Shown piece after piece: positions 45,001 through 58,111 of a stretch of DNA of 64,000 bases (its first letter is position 1; each line of letters begins with the position of its first letter). This stretch comes from Trichobilharzia regenti. Its lineage: Eukaryota; Platyhelminthes; Trematoda; Strigeidida; Schistosomatidae. The stretch spans positions 87,700,721 to 87,764,720 of the forward strand of contig OX235263.1 in NCBI GenBank assembly GCA_944472135.2, in the 5' to 3' direction. The position numbers and the translations under genes are program-made. Below the pieces are notes generated by a model that was not told the origin of the DNA, did not search any database, and was given only the letters and a program-made list of their open reading frames with translations.

Positions 45001-47226
45001 ACTAATACAACACTTCAACTCATGGTCTGTTAGTATTTGATTGTAGGACTTTAATAGGCTTTCGTCCTTTCTTAGTTTCTTCTGAAGACTGTCCAGCCTG
45101 CGTTCTGCCTCAGACCTATTAGGCGGTAATCTACGCCAGTCCTCTTTCCAAGTCAATGGAACTTCATAATGTCCGTTCCGCAATCTTATCTCCCTATCGG
45201 TTGCCTTCAGAACCTCTTTATCTATTTCAGAACTGGACCTTTCGCATGAGTGCTTGTCCTGAAATTCAGCTTCAATCATTCGCAAAAGCTTGTTCTCTAC
45301 TGATTCACTTTCCTCTAAGCAGAAGATAGAGGTTGCTTCTTTATATTCGTTTCCTGAACCCAATAAATACCAACCAAAAACTGACAAAGATGCAAACGGT
45401 TGGTTGGATTTCCCTATACGCTGCTCCAGCACCCAGTGTGCTTCAGGTACATTAGTCCCAATTAGTAGACTGACCTGTTTACATTCGACGTCTAGAAAGG
45501 GAATTTCTGCCAGGTGAGGCCATTTTTTCATCTGTTCGTTTGAAGGAGTCTTAGGTCTCTTTACAGGTAAGCTTTCCACGGTGTAGGCACTCTTGACCCT
45601 CGTCTTGTAATCTCCCGTTAAGGATTCAACTTCGAAATCAACCTTAGATGAATTCTGAGAAGTAGTTCCACAGAAAGATGTTACCTGCATCAATGTATTA
45701 ACCCCTTCCAGTCCTATTTGGCGGGCAACATGACTCAGCAGTAGTGTAGCATCTGAACCATTGTCAAGAAAGGCATAGGTATCTAGAAATCCTTTAGGAC
45801 CTAAGATACGAATCGGCACATATCCTAAAAAGGAAGTTCCGGATTCCGTGCTAGAGTAGTTGACAGTCTGGCATGCTGAATTATCTCCATTGTGTAGAAG
45901 TTTATGATGACGTCTAGTGCATCCTACTATATCGCAACCTCTTGCTGCACGACAAGTGTCAGCTCGGTGATTAAGTTTCAAACAGTTGAAGCACACCTTA
46001 TGCCGCATTGACACTGCTAGTCTCTCTTTGTGACTCATCGACAAAAAGCGTTGACATTCCCATAAGTCGTGATCTGTGAAGCAAACTATGCACGACTTCT
46101 GGGCTCGTGACTTCACGACATTAACACTGTGCGAAGGCATAGCTCTGGACATTTTATCATTGGACCCTACTTCGTTGTTGTTCCTATTCCCATTAGCTAT
46201 CTGGCCGTAACAGCTTGTAGCCAATGACAGTTGCCTTTCGAGGAATTCTTTGAGGTAACGAAAGCTAGGTTCAGCAAACTGTAAACCATCGTTTACCAAT
46301 TCTGCCCACTTCCATCGTAGGTGCAGGGGGAGACGTTGAACAATGCACTTAAGGTTGGTAGAGCAGTCCAAGTCTGCCATGTGATTCATCTGAGATAAGG
46401 CTATCTCACAATTGGTCATCTGTCTCAACAACCGTTGTAGCCCAACTATATCTTCAGGTTGCAGCTGTGGGCCTGACAGTAATTCGGAGAGGAAGGCATC
46501 CGAAACTGCATGAGGTTGGCCAAATTGACTTCGTAAAATCCCCATGGCTTTCCTATAGCCTACCTCAGAGGGCAGTAGAATGCAATGCTCTATGGCCTCC
46601 TTGGCTGTACCAACACAATTGTGTATAAGATGCATTAACCGTAGGTTGTCATCATTAGTTTGTTCTCCTATGAACATGTTAAAGCATCTTATAAACTTCA
46701 GGAACTTAGTTGGTGTACCATCGAACTTATCCATCTCAATTTGAGGCATTCTAATGGGGCTAACTGAGTTCAGGAGTGGTTGGACTGGTGTGGCAGTACA
46801 ATTTGACTCTGGTGGTTGTTCTGCGCAATAGTTGGTGCTACCGTCTAGGAGTTGGCTTTTCGAAGGATTGGCGCAAGATCGAACGCAGCTGGCTGCAGTC
46901 TTAACTTGTTGAGAGCACTCGCTCTTCAGTTTTCGTTGTTTGCTGCGAAGTCTAAGCTCTTGAACCTTAAGCTCTAGGATCTCTAATTCGGTAGCAACAT
47001 CCGAATCAACATCGGAGTCTACTACTACACTACCTCCCATAGCAATATTATCAAAACCTAGGCTGACATGAGGGGTGTGTTTAAAATTATCAAAATCAGA
47101 TAAGGAAACAGGTAAAGAAGAAACTTGCGGTGAAGATAAATTGACTCGAAGATGTTCTTCAGCGTTTTCCAGACATATTACGAGTAACCGGCATTGATAA
47201 TTGTCCAAATAGATCAACAAGACCAA
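42075..47226 (-). pseudogene. BEL/Pao copy gamma, two frameshifts
   Basis: Same domain order as copy beta, in three frames: 47226-43528 (Gag to RNase H), 43537-42626 (linker to integrase) and 42638-42075 (integrase end to tail). One-base deletions near 43574 and 42663 break the frame. The tail ends early at GYIR as in copies alpha and beta. An A9 tract at 44351-44359 replaces 3 bp of beta and keeps the frame, adding two residues. Private substitutions in the 5' half (for example NRSEAE, LKCCIS) separate it from beta and delta. Confidence 0.93.
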
Positions 47227-47235
47227 TTTTGAGTA

Positions 47236-47775
47236 CTGTGAATTTCTCCCAAAAAAAATCCGAGACGATAATCCAAACTATACGTTTAACCACACGTAGG
47301 GTGACGCGTAAAGTCCAAAATACAGGATATTCTGCAATACGGTACTTTATTACATAGAAATGGATATATAATATACAAACCTCAAAATGTGAGGTGTCTG
47401 TGGCTAAATGTCGTCAAATGCACAACCACTGTGCAGTCAATAAGTAAAAACAACAATGCTGTGTCAAGGTCGATCCACGTGTCGGTTCAAACGGCCCGCG
47501 AATGCCAAGCAGAGAATAAACGAATATGAACAAACAACTTTCAATAGTAAAGCATACACTATAGGGTAAATGCAGCAAATAATGTTTAAGGAGAAGAAAA
47601 TTAAGAACTATACATTATTAGAATGATAATAGAACAAGTAATTTAACTGCAGTTGTAAGCAAATGTCATTGTTATAAATTAACATATAAAAATCATACTA
47701 CTTACTAATGGCAAGTTGAAGAAAGGAAAGATTGAGAATGAACAGGTAGGAAAGGAATTAATACCGCCCTCTCAA
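47236..47775 (-). mobile_element. Single LTR region shared between BEL copies gamma and delta
   Basis: Nearly identical to 41346-41885 with a few substitutions (for example AACAACAATGC for AACAGCAATGC, and AATAAACGAATATG for AATAAACAAATATG). Same TATA, AATAAAG and polypurine-type features. Confidence 0.65.
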
Positions 47776-47882
47776 AACCAGCCTGGTTTTCCCTACTCTA
47801 CCTGCTAGTAAGACACAGAAATGGTACAATTTACTCTCGCCACATCTGCATCCACTATCCAGCTATATATCCTACAAAGTGC

Positions 47883-50800
47883 TTATCTCTCCTCAATACC
47901 TTCTAATAGGCAAACCTTACGCACATCTCGGTTGACTATACCCCTCGGTGTCTTGATATCCACTTTTCTGATATACCCATCACAGCTTGCCGTAACACCT
48001 GTAATTATTCCCATTGACCAACGATTGCGAGGTGAAGGCTCAGCAGTCACTAGTACTAGGTCTCCCACTTGTAAGTTTCGATGTCGTTGAACCCACTTTG
48101 CACGCGATTGTAAGGTCGTCAAGTACACCCGCTTCCACCGTCTCCAAAACGTATCGGCAAGGAGTTGCCCTTGTTTCCATCGTCGTGAATAACGTCCACA
48201 TAAACTAACGTCGATTTCAGGAACCTGTTCAGGATTTCTTGATAAGAGAATATGATTTGGTGTCAGCACATCCAACTGACTTGGGTCATCATAAACAGGT
48301 ACTAGCGGCCTACTATTTAGTATCCTTTCTACTTCTGTCAAATAGGTCATGAGTGATTCATCTGTGAGGACTTGCTCCTTCGAAACTGCGCTTAACACTC
48401 GACGTACGCTTCTGATCAACCCCTCCCATACTCTGCCACGGTGGCTAGCATAAGGTGGATTTAACTTCCATTCTATACCACGATTTGCCATAGCTCTCAT
48501 CATACAATCACTGTCTAATTGTGGCACAACTTGCTGTAACTCACGATCAGCCCCACAAAGTTTGTACCCCGGTCACTGAATATCTCCCTTGGAGTCCCCC
48601 TGCGGTTGGTAAAGCGTGAAAGCATCATTAGGAATGAATCGATAGAAAGAGCGTAAGCTACTTCTAAGTGAACCGCTCGAGTTTTCAAACAAGTGAATAT
48701 GCATCCATGTCTTTTGTCTGTAGTCCGCCCCCGCCTAACGATAAAGGGGCCGAAGTAATCTACCCCGGTGCTAGAGAATGGAAAATCTGACGTGACCCTT
48801 GCTATGGTTAATTCTGCCATCAGTTGTTCAGTAGGTTTTGCAGACCTGATTCGGCAACCGATGCATTTATTCACCACACGCTTAACTACTGCCGCTCCTT
48901 TCAATATCCAATATTTCATACGCAATGCTGACAAAAGATGGGCTACTCCCATATGTCCTTCAGTCTCATGATAATAACGAACAATAACCTCCGTGACAGG
49001 ATGAGTTCCTGGCAATATAACTGGATGTTTTTCCGAACTTGACAGTTGACTATTATTCAGTCGTCCGCCGACACATATCAAGTCACCTAAGATGACAGGA
49101 TGCAGTTTCTTGATACGTTGAAGGAGTGGCTTGTATTTACTATCCAAATAGCGTTCACACATAACTCCTTTGATTTTACCGAACTCTTGTTTTTGCACGT
49201 ATCTAAGGATATCTTCCTCTGCCTCTAACATCTCACACGTTTGTAAAGGGCCTTGCACTAGACGTTTTAGTAGAAAAACTTTAAACCTTTTTAACCAGGC
49301 TACCGCTCTACGAAGTTTTGTCCAAGAAGAGAAATACGAGAATAAGGTGTCTATCGGATTTACGGCTGTTTGTGTCGTTAAGATGGTGGCTTGCTTTAGC
49401 TTTATGTCAGATGGAATTATTGGCACGCTTCTTCCATCGAAATTCGGCCAATCCTTTTTAGGATTTTGAGAAATTCAGGACCATCGAGCCAGGTATGTAT
49501 ACGCTCGTACTCACTCATCTTTATTCCCCTGGAAGCAAGGTCAGCTGAATTCATATTAGTTGGTACATGTCGCCATTGAGCCCGCGTAGTGTTATCAAGT
49601 ATAAACCCTACTCTGTTAGCTATGTAGGTTTTGAAGCGGGATGTGGTATTGCGGATGTAGCTTAACACAATCATAGAATCTGTCCATAGATAAACATCAC
49701 TTAGTTCCAACTTTATTTCCTCTAAGATGTATTTTAACAGCTTCACTGAGAGCACGGCTGCTTGTAGTTCTAAACGTGGCACGGTGACATGCTTCAAGGG
49801 AGCCACTCTAGATTTGCCCATAACAAAGCTGCAGCTTACTTCCCCTGAACAGGACTCGTAACGTAGATATGCTACTGAACCGAAACCTATTTCAGAGGCA
49901 TCCGAAAATAAGTGCATTGAAACTGCTATAGGACTGAAGGTCTGGGGTCGAAAACAACGTTGAACCTCTAGATCCTTAATTCTCTTAATGTCAACAAGCC
50001 AAGCCTCCCATTTGGCACCGATACTCACGTCAACATGTTCATCCCACCCAAACTCACTTCGGCACAGGTGTTGCATTACTCTTTTAGGTGGAAGTAGTAG
50101 TGGGGCGACATAACCGAGTGGATCATATAAAGAAGCTATGCACGACAAGATTCCCCTCTTCGTTATCGGACGTACTGGCAGATTTACTTCAAACTTGAAG
50201 CAATCTGACTTGACACACCAGCATAAACCCAGTGTCTTCCGATCGTCGTCGAATCTTCTAAATGCAGTATGTTTGAGGACCGTTCACGAACGGGAATGTT
50301 GGATAACACTTCTTCATTGTTACTATTCCATTTGTGCAAACGAAATCCACCAAGAGAGGCGAGCTGACGCAGCTGGTTGGATAAAGCTATGGCTTTTGCT
50401 ACTGTTTCTACTGAGACTAGACAATCATCCACATAGAAATTTTCTCTGACAGTGCTTAATGTCTTCTCGTCAAACAATTTCGCGTTGTCGATTGCGGCTC
50501 GTTTTAAAGCATAGGCTGCACAAAAAGGTGATGAGGTAGCACCGAAGGGATGTACGTTTAATTCATACAGGCTCGGTGGTAAGTCCAGTCTACCCTCAGA
50601 ATACCATAAGAAACTAAAGGCACTTTTATCCTTGACAGGTAAGTGAACCTGAAGAAACATCTCCTCAATATCTGCTGACAAGGCTATCCGATGTTTTCTA
50701 AATCTCAATAGTACCCCAGCCAAGTCATCCATCAGATCAGGTCCCGAATACAGACAATCGTTCAAGGACATTCCCTTACATTTAAAGGCACAATCGAAAA

Positions 50801-53189
50801 CCACTCTAATTTTACCAGGCTTGCGGGGATTTATAACTGGGTGGTGAGGGATAAATCTACGTTTCTTGGAGAAGTCGTCAGGAACGCGACTAATACAACC
50901 CTTCAACTCATGGTCTGTTAGTATTTGATTGTAGGACTTTAATAGGCTTTCGTCCTTTCTTAGTTTCTTCTGAAGACTGTCCAGCCTGCGTTCTGCCTCA
51001 AACCTATTAGGCGGTAATCTACGCCAGTCCTCTTTCCAAGTCAATGGAACTTCATAATGTCCGTTCCGCAATCTTATCTCCCTATCGGTTGCCTTCAGAA
51101 CCTCTTTATCTATTTCAGAACTGGACCTTTCGCATGAGTGCTTGTCCTGAAATTCAGCTTCAATCATTCGCAAAAGCTTGTTCTCTACTGATTCACTTTC
51201 CTCTAAGCAGAAGATAGAGGTTGCTTCTTTATATTCGTTTCCTGAACCCAATAAATACCAACCAAAAACTGACAAAGATGCAAACGGTTGGTTGGATTTC
51301 CCTATACGCTGCTCCAGCACCCAGTGTGCTTCAGGTACATTAGTCCCAATTAGTAGACTGACCTGTTTACATTCGACGTCTAGAAAGGGAATTTCTGCCA
51401 GGTGAGGCCATTTTTTCATCTGTTCGTTTGAAGGAGTCTTAGGTCTCTTTACAGGTAAGCTTTCCACGGTGTAGGCACTCTTGACCCTCGTCTTGTAATC
51501 TCCCGTTAAGGATTCAACTTCGAAATCAACCTTAGATGAATTCTGAGAAGTAGTTCCACAGAAAGATGTTACCTGCATCAATGTATTAACCCCTTCCAGT
51601 CCTATTTGGCGGGCAACATGACTCAGCAGTAGTGTAGCATCTGAACCATTGTCAAGAAAGGCATAGGTATCTAGAAATCCTTTAGGACCTAAGATACGAA
51701 TCGGCACATATCCTAAAAAGGAAGTTCCGGATTCCGTGCTAGAGTAGTTGACAGTCTGGCATGCTGAATTATCTTCATTGTGTAGAAGTTTATGATGACG
51801 TCTAGTGCATCCTACTATATCGCAACCTCTTGCTGCACGACAAGTGTCAGCTCGGTGATTAAGTTTCAAACAGTTGAAGCACACCTTATGCCGCATTGAC
51901 ACTGCTAGTCTCTCTTTGTGACTCATCGACAAAAAGCGTTGACATTCCCATAAGTCGTGATCTGTGAAGCAAACTATGCACGACTTCTGGGCTCGTGACT
52001 TCACGACATTAACACTGTGCGAAGGCATAGCTCTGGACATTTTATCATTGGACCCTACTTCGTTGTTGTTCCTATTCCCATTAGCTATCTGGCCGTAACA
52101 GCTTGTAGCCAATGACAGTTGCCTTTCGAGGAATTCTTTGAGGTAACGAAAGCTAGGTTCAGCAAACTGTAAACCATCGTTTACCAATTCTGCCCACTTC
52201 CATCGTAGGTGCAGGGGGAGACGTTGAACAATGCACTTAAGGTTGGTAGAGCAGTCCAAGTCTGCCATGTGATTCATCTGAGATAAGGCTATCTCACAAT
52301 TGGTCATCTGTCTCAACAACCGTTGTAGCCCAACTATATCTTCAGGTTGCAGCTGTGGGCCTGACAGTAATTCGGAGAGGAAGGCATCCGAAACTGCATG
52401 AGGTTGGCCAAATTGACTTCGTAAAATCCCCATGGCTTTCCTATAGCCTACCTCAGAGGGCAGTAGAATGCAATGCTCTATGGCCTCCTTGGCTGTACCA
52501 ACACAATTGTGTATAAGATGCATTAACCGTAGGTTGTCATCATTAGTTTGTTCTCCTATGAACATGTTAAAGCATCTTATAAACTTCAGGAACTTAGTTG
52601 GTGTACCATCGAACTTATCCATCTCAATTTGAGGCATTCTAATGGGGCTAACTGAGTTCAGGAGTGGTTGGACTGGTGTGGCAGTACAATTTGACTCTGG
52701 TGGTTGTTCTGCGCAATAGTTGGTGCTACCGTCTAGGAGTTGGCTTTTCGAAGGATTGGCGCAAGATCGAACGCAGCTGGCTGCAGTCTTAACTTGTTGA
52801 GAGCACTCGCTCTTCAGTTTTCGTTGTTTGCTGCGAAGTCTAAGCTCTTGAACCTTAAGCTCTAGGATCTCTAATTCGGTAGCAACATCCGAATCAACAT
52901 CGGAGTCTACTACTACACTACCTCCCATAGCAATATTATCAAAACCTAGGCTGACATGAGGGGTGTGTTTAAAATTATCAAAATCAGATAAGGAAACAGG
53001 TAAAGAAGAAACTTGCGGTGAAGATAAATTGACTCGAAGATGTTCTTCAGCGTTTTCCAGTTCTCTAGACATATTACGAGTAACCGGCATTGATAATTGT
53101 CCAAATAGATCAACAAGACCAATTTTGAGTACTGTGAATTTCTCCCAAAAAAAATCCGAGACGATAATCCAAACTATACGTTTAACCAC
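47883..53189 (-). pseudogene. BEL/Pao copy delta, three frameshifts but complete termini
   Basis: Frames: 53189-50184 (Gag, protease, RT), 50148-49417 (RNase H part), 49426-48515 (integrase) and 48527-47883 (tail). It alone keeps a longer N-terminus that reads through to QLSMPVTRNMSRELENAEEH, thanks to 8 bp missing in the other copies. It also keeps the full C-terminus beyond GYIR (KVDIKTPRGIVNRDV and on to EGIEER). An 8-nt tract at 50240-50247 shifts the frame inside Pol. The two one-base deletions near 49464 and 48552 are identical to those of copy gamma. Confidence 0.93.
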
Positions 53190-53365
53190 ACGTAGGGTGA
53201 CGCGTAAAGTCCAAAATACAGGATATTCTGCAATACGGTACTTTATTACATAGAAATGGATATATAATATACAAACCTCAAAATGTGAGGTGTCTGTGGC
53301 TAAATGTCGTCAAATGCACAACCACTGTGCAGTCAATAAGTAAAAACAACAATGCTGTGTCAAGG
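53190..53365 (-). mobile_element. Truncated 5' LTR/leader of BEL copy delta
   Basis: Matches 41338-41590 until GTCAAGGTCGAT and then diverges into ACACGAGTCGTTTGTGATGG. The BEL array therefore ends near 53365, next to the inverted duplication. Confidence 0.75.
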
Positions 53366-53480
53366 TCGATACACGAGTCGTTTGTGATGGATTAGCGAAG
53401 TATAACATAGGGAACACAATATTTTGAGGGCACAACTTGCTTTGGCATGCCAGACGTTTCGAGCACACTGTGAGATGTAC
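53366..53480. other. Junction sequence between BEL array and inverted duplication
   Basis: No coding region or known repeat was seen. It contains AATATTTTGAGGGCACAACT and GACGTTTCGAGCACACTG. Confidence 0.4.
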
Positions 53481-54713
53481 GTTCTATTTATTACATGTAG
53501 TCTTAAATACTGATGTTGCAACGTAACACGTGGGAATCTTTGGATAACAAATAGACGAGTTCATCCTTCTGCTTGTCTCAGCATTTAGCATCAACGCTCT
53601 GTTTCACGATGATTTTGCCACTTCGACTGATGTAGTAGTTGACCACGTCTGTCTAATTCACTTATTATTTTTTTATCGTAAATTACTATTGTGCATACAA
53701 CCTGTTTACAGTCTACCAGCGGAAGTGATCACTGAAAAGCAGTAAAAGTACCTCATTACGCTTTCTTCAATTACATGTGATTGTGACTCTTCACGCACGT
53801 TACGTCTTCTAGGTCAGCATCGCTTTTCACTTCAACAAATAATAAGCAACAATTATATATAAATATCTTGCTAACATTTCAAAAATATTTATTTTGATAA
53901 AAACATTCATCATATCACAAATGTTTCGTCATCCACACGTATATCCTCTATTCTCGATTCAGAACTCAATTAGTCAGTTGAAAGATTTCAGAGGAAACGA
54001 TCGTCGCCTGTAAAATGAAAACAGTAGAAGATGTGTTACAGAACGGTTAGTATCAAGTGAGTGCTAAGAAAATAGTTACCTATTATTTAATAGGTGGTTT
54101 CTCAACTATTATCCTCTCAATCAGTCAACAGATATTCCATTACAGCAGTGAAATTTATGAGTGTTACGATATATACATCACCCTCATATTTGAAAAATTT
54201 CTTCGTCATTTAGGAAGATTTCTTCCATCTACCAAAATTGTTCCACATTTCACATGGTAATCAACACTTCACAAGAACTTTTAACATTCCTGGTGCACAG
54301 CAACAACCCACATCGATGAGAAGTAGATGTTCGGCAAATATGCCAAAGACGAAGACTTTCCTCCATTTTTGTAACAATTTGTTGAAATCTGTTATTAAAA
54401 ATGCGTTTCAGTCGAGAAAACACCTGAAAACAACGAAAAACAACTCAAATACAACATCAAGAAAACAGCTGATTTCTGCAGAAATCAGCTGATGTGTGGA
54501 GATAGCAATGGATTGGAGAATTTATCACCTACATTGATCAACGTCGATACTACTTGAAGTGTGATGCTGATTGGAAACACCAGATTGAGTAGTTTATAAC
54601 TGAACGAACAGCTGTTGATTTTCCAGTACTCGTCATTTCTCGGATATATTGCTGATTATTCAGTATTTGCCAGGTTCAGCCTAACTGATGTATATCCATC
54701 AGTCTGAAATGCA

Positions 54714-56617
54714 TCAAAGTTTCTCCAAACTAGAAGGCAATCGTCCATGGAACTCATGAATTCCATCTGCGAAAGATGATGATGTGTGACCTGTGTAGCC
54801 TAATGAACAGTAGGCACTTATTTCCACTGAACACCATACTCATTATTCTAACTGAAAACTCCGATCAACAATGAATTATATACAGTGGCATAGAGCAATA
54901 GTCATTGTAGAATGAACAGTATCTCGATGGGTTCCGAGTGAAACCAACCTTAAACAAAACATTTCACCATCATGACGGTTCAGTGAAGGGACTCCTTCAG
55001 GTAATCTCATTTCTCTCGTACACAATCTCGTAGAAAACCTAACACTCCGCACCTGACAACTCCATTAGAATTTCAGTTAAATTCATAGTCTTGTAGCGGT
55101 AAATAATTCCCCAAAATTATTGACCACAGTAATCACTCATTGGATGCTGACCACCACTGTTTAAGTCGACTTGTTTAGCTGAAGGCTTCCTGTCAAACAT
55201 CCCCGCCATTTGGTACCCCGTCGTGTCACGTGCACGATCACTAGCTAGCTAAGCGTTCGTCTGAAGGCTTGTTTTGGTCCCGAAATATATCACCAAGTTT
55301 GGACGATCAATTATTGGCTTTTGCTTTGTTTTCGGTACGCGAGAATAATTTAGAGGTTGTGTAAGATAATTCCGTCAACCTTTAACGTCTTTATGCACCA
55401 TGACATCATTCATTGGTGTAATAAAGATGCGGGAAAACGGACAAACCAAGTAACAAATATTCGAATAACAGATAGAAGCGTTGACATCAAATGTGATGAG
55501 ACTTGCCTTCATAATCTGGAAGCAGTTTCTGCACATCAGCTGTTTCATTCCTCAGGAATTCGACATGTTGAAGAAGGAAACCAATAAAGTTAATTTAATG
55601 GAAGCGGATGCTAACGTCATGCTTATTCTGCATCTCCTCATACACGCTTGTATATATACCAGAATTCCTGAGAGAAAATCTGTGCATTTTTATATACCAA
55701 TGGCAGAATACGAGAGAGATTGAATGAATATCTGATGTTAACGAGTGTTTTCAATGGAAACACCTATTTTCCACCAAATTTAATTATCCATCAACCAACA
55801 GATTCATAGTCACTAGGAGTAGTATTCTCGGGCTCGTATGTAACATCACTCAATGGACATCTCACAGTATGTTCCATCCATCCATCCGGCTCTTAAAATC
55901 CGTAACACGCAGAAAGCCTTGAAGGGTCTCACTGTGTTGAACTACTTCCCATGAAGTTTAAGTACATGTATATGTGAAAGTGAAATTAATATTTAGTACT
56001 GAATTCAATGCATTCTATCTATGCAGTACAGTGAAAAACTGATGCAGGAAAGCGGACAAACAAATAAACGGATATTCAATTCACAGATAGAAGCGTTGAT
56101 ATCAAATGTGATGAGACTTACCTTCATAACCCGGAAGCAATCTCTCTACCTCAACTGTTTCATTCCTCAGGAATTCGGCATCTTGAAGAAAACACTGAAG
56201 ACAATATAATCGAAACGAGTACACTCTCACATTTGCGGTTGTGATTTTGACAAATACATGAAAAGGCTAACGGTCCATCTCTGTGAGACGTGAATATGCA
56301 ATTTAAAAGAAGAGGAAGAAGAGAGCAGGTCGAATACTCTTATGAGAGCATCTGAGGTGTACATCGTGTGTCTCATGGATTGTAAAATTGCCTCAACCAC
56401 TACCAATTCTATCTCCACATGATTCCGTCAATTAGCACAATGAAGATAATCGCAACAAATCGAAACTTTAAAAAATGCAAGTATCTAGTTACATTTCATC
56501 ATCACATGTACTGGTCCAGACAGATAATGGAGTGAGAAATGACTTACCTGCTGATCCAGATGAGCACAGAAAGAAAGCGGTTATAAATAGGTAAGTAAGT
56601 GTGCATGCAAACGCCAT
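54714..56617 (-). CDS. Small secreted-protein gene, copy 2 (spliced; MEG-like architecture)
   Basis: Exons on the minus strand: signal peptide 56617-56548 (starts MAFACTLTYLFITAFF, ends phase 1, donor GTAAGT); exon 56181-56122 (60 nt, acceptor TTCTTCAAG, donor GTAAGT, AEFLRNETVEVERLLPGYE with an NET sequon); a second 60-nt exon 55566-55507 (VEFLRNETADVQKLLPDYE, but AAC instead of AAG at the acceptor and a GC-type donor); and a candidate last exon 54766-54714 (acceptor TTTCGCAG, GIHEFHGRLPSSLEKL, stop). All joins are phase 1. The predicted product is a very short secreted glycoprotein. The exon set is inferred from splice signals and conservation between copies; no transcript supports it here. 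Confidence 0.55.
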
Positions 56618-57739
56618 GGTTATTCTGCACCTCACCATTAACGGTTGTATTTATATTGAAGTGAAAAATAGAAAGGCTATTCTGTACTCAAATGTCATTG
56701 GTAGATTAGGAAAGATGAAGTAAATATATGATGTTATCGGATGTTTCAATGGCACCACCTGCTTTCTATATAATAGCGGTTTTCCGCCTCTGATTGTGGG
56801 ATGCGTATTAAGTATTGGAGTTTATCGTCGAGGTAACTGATGAAAACTGTCGCAGGACTACATAGTTGAGACGCTTTTTATTCACTATAATATGGAATAC
56901 GTAACAGATCAATTCTCAAGTCAACGGCTTCATTATTTTTATTAAAATCAAAGTGAAAGTTATTCAATGTAACTATGTAATGAAAGAAATTACTTCATTT
57001 TCACTCACCTTTATGACATACGATGTTAACGATAGAGCCAGCCAAATATCACATCATCTCTTGTCAGTTCTCTACATTGTTTCTGAAGATATCAATAAGG
57101 TCACCCAGCCTACACAACTCACCATTCTTACACACTTAGAAATAAAATGATTTTAATTAAAATACGAAATCAAGAGTTATAACAAGAGAGTCAGGTTTCT
57201 GATGACTTCCCAATCCACAGAAATAAATGTCGGCCAGTTTCTCTCGTCTGGAGTTCACATGGAATTAGAATTTCCAAAGTGAAAGCTGCACGGACAATTG
57301 CGAATCACATAGCAGGTTTTTAAAGCATCCAAATAATGAATGGGTGGCATGTGAGCCTGATGTCAGAGCCTGGTACACAATGCTCCCTCTCGCGCATAAA
57401 TTTGTTTGAAAATTGTTGACTACTGTGGCTTCCGTAGACTGCACCATGTTCAAATTCCTCTGTCTGAACAAGGAGCTCTGAGGATGTGCTTATTAACAGG
57501 AAACAGCATGAGCGTAGAAGGTCGTACGAGGCTGGTGAGCTTCGTACAGGTTGCATGGAAACCTTCAGCACCTAAAGTATCCGCAGCTAGGCTAGGAATT
57601 TACTGAATTCATATTAGGTCGATGGAGTTTGACCTATCGGTTTTGGCCTTGGGTTTGCTTTGGTGCATTGGGAAATATTTTCGCGAATATATTTCTAGCA
57701 AACTTTGAAAATAGTCGGTTGAAAGATGAAATAGCAAAA

Positions 57740-58111
57740 ATGGAAGTGTACTGTCATTGCATGGATGACTCTCTTGTAGTGTACGATTGAGGGTTAAGTA
57801 GCGTTTTGATATTAAGCAAATTAAGTAGTGCTCACCCAGCCATACATTTCAACTATGAAAAAGAACACAATGACTCTCTACATCTCCTTGACATCCTACT
57901 CACGAGGAGAGAGGATGGTTCCGTCAAAAGAACCCTTTTTAGAAAGCCAGACAACAAAGCTCAGTATACACACTTCCTTAGCCTCGTACCGATGGAAATA
58001 AAACGTAATCTGATGGAGTTCTTAGCATTTAGAGCGGGGTCCATTTGTTCTGAAGACCATGAAAAAAAAATTGCATCTAGAATAGAAAGCTTTATGGATT
58101 GCCCTTGTTAA
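57740..58111 (+). pseudogene. Penelope-like element RT fragment at the axis of the inverted duplication
   Basis: Translation gives CHCMDDSLVVYD near 57752-57787 (MDD box in place of YVDD). After a stop the frame at 57806-58111 follows, with SAHPAIHFNYEKEH, LHLLDILLTRREDGSVKRT and a VPMEIKRNLMEF block. These match the RT end of the 25358 PLE (CHPAIQFTLEKES, FLDVQLARREQDGTLKRS). No endonuclease part is recognisable before the right arm begins at 58389. Confidence 0.8.
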
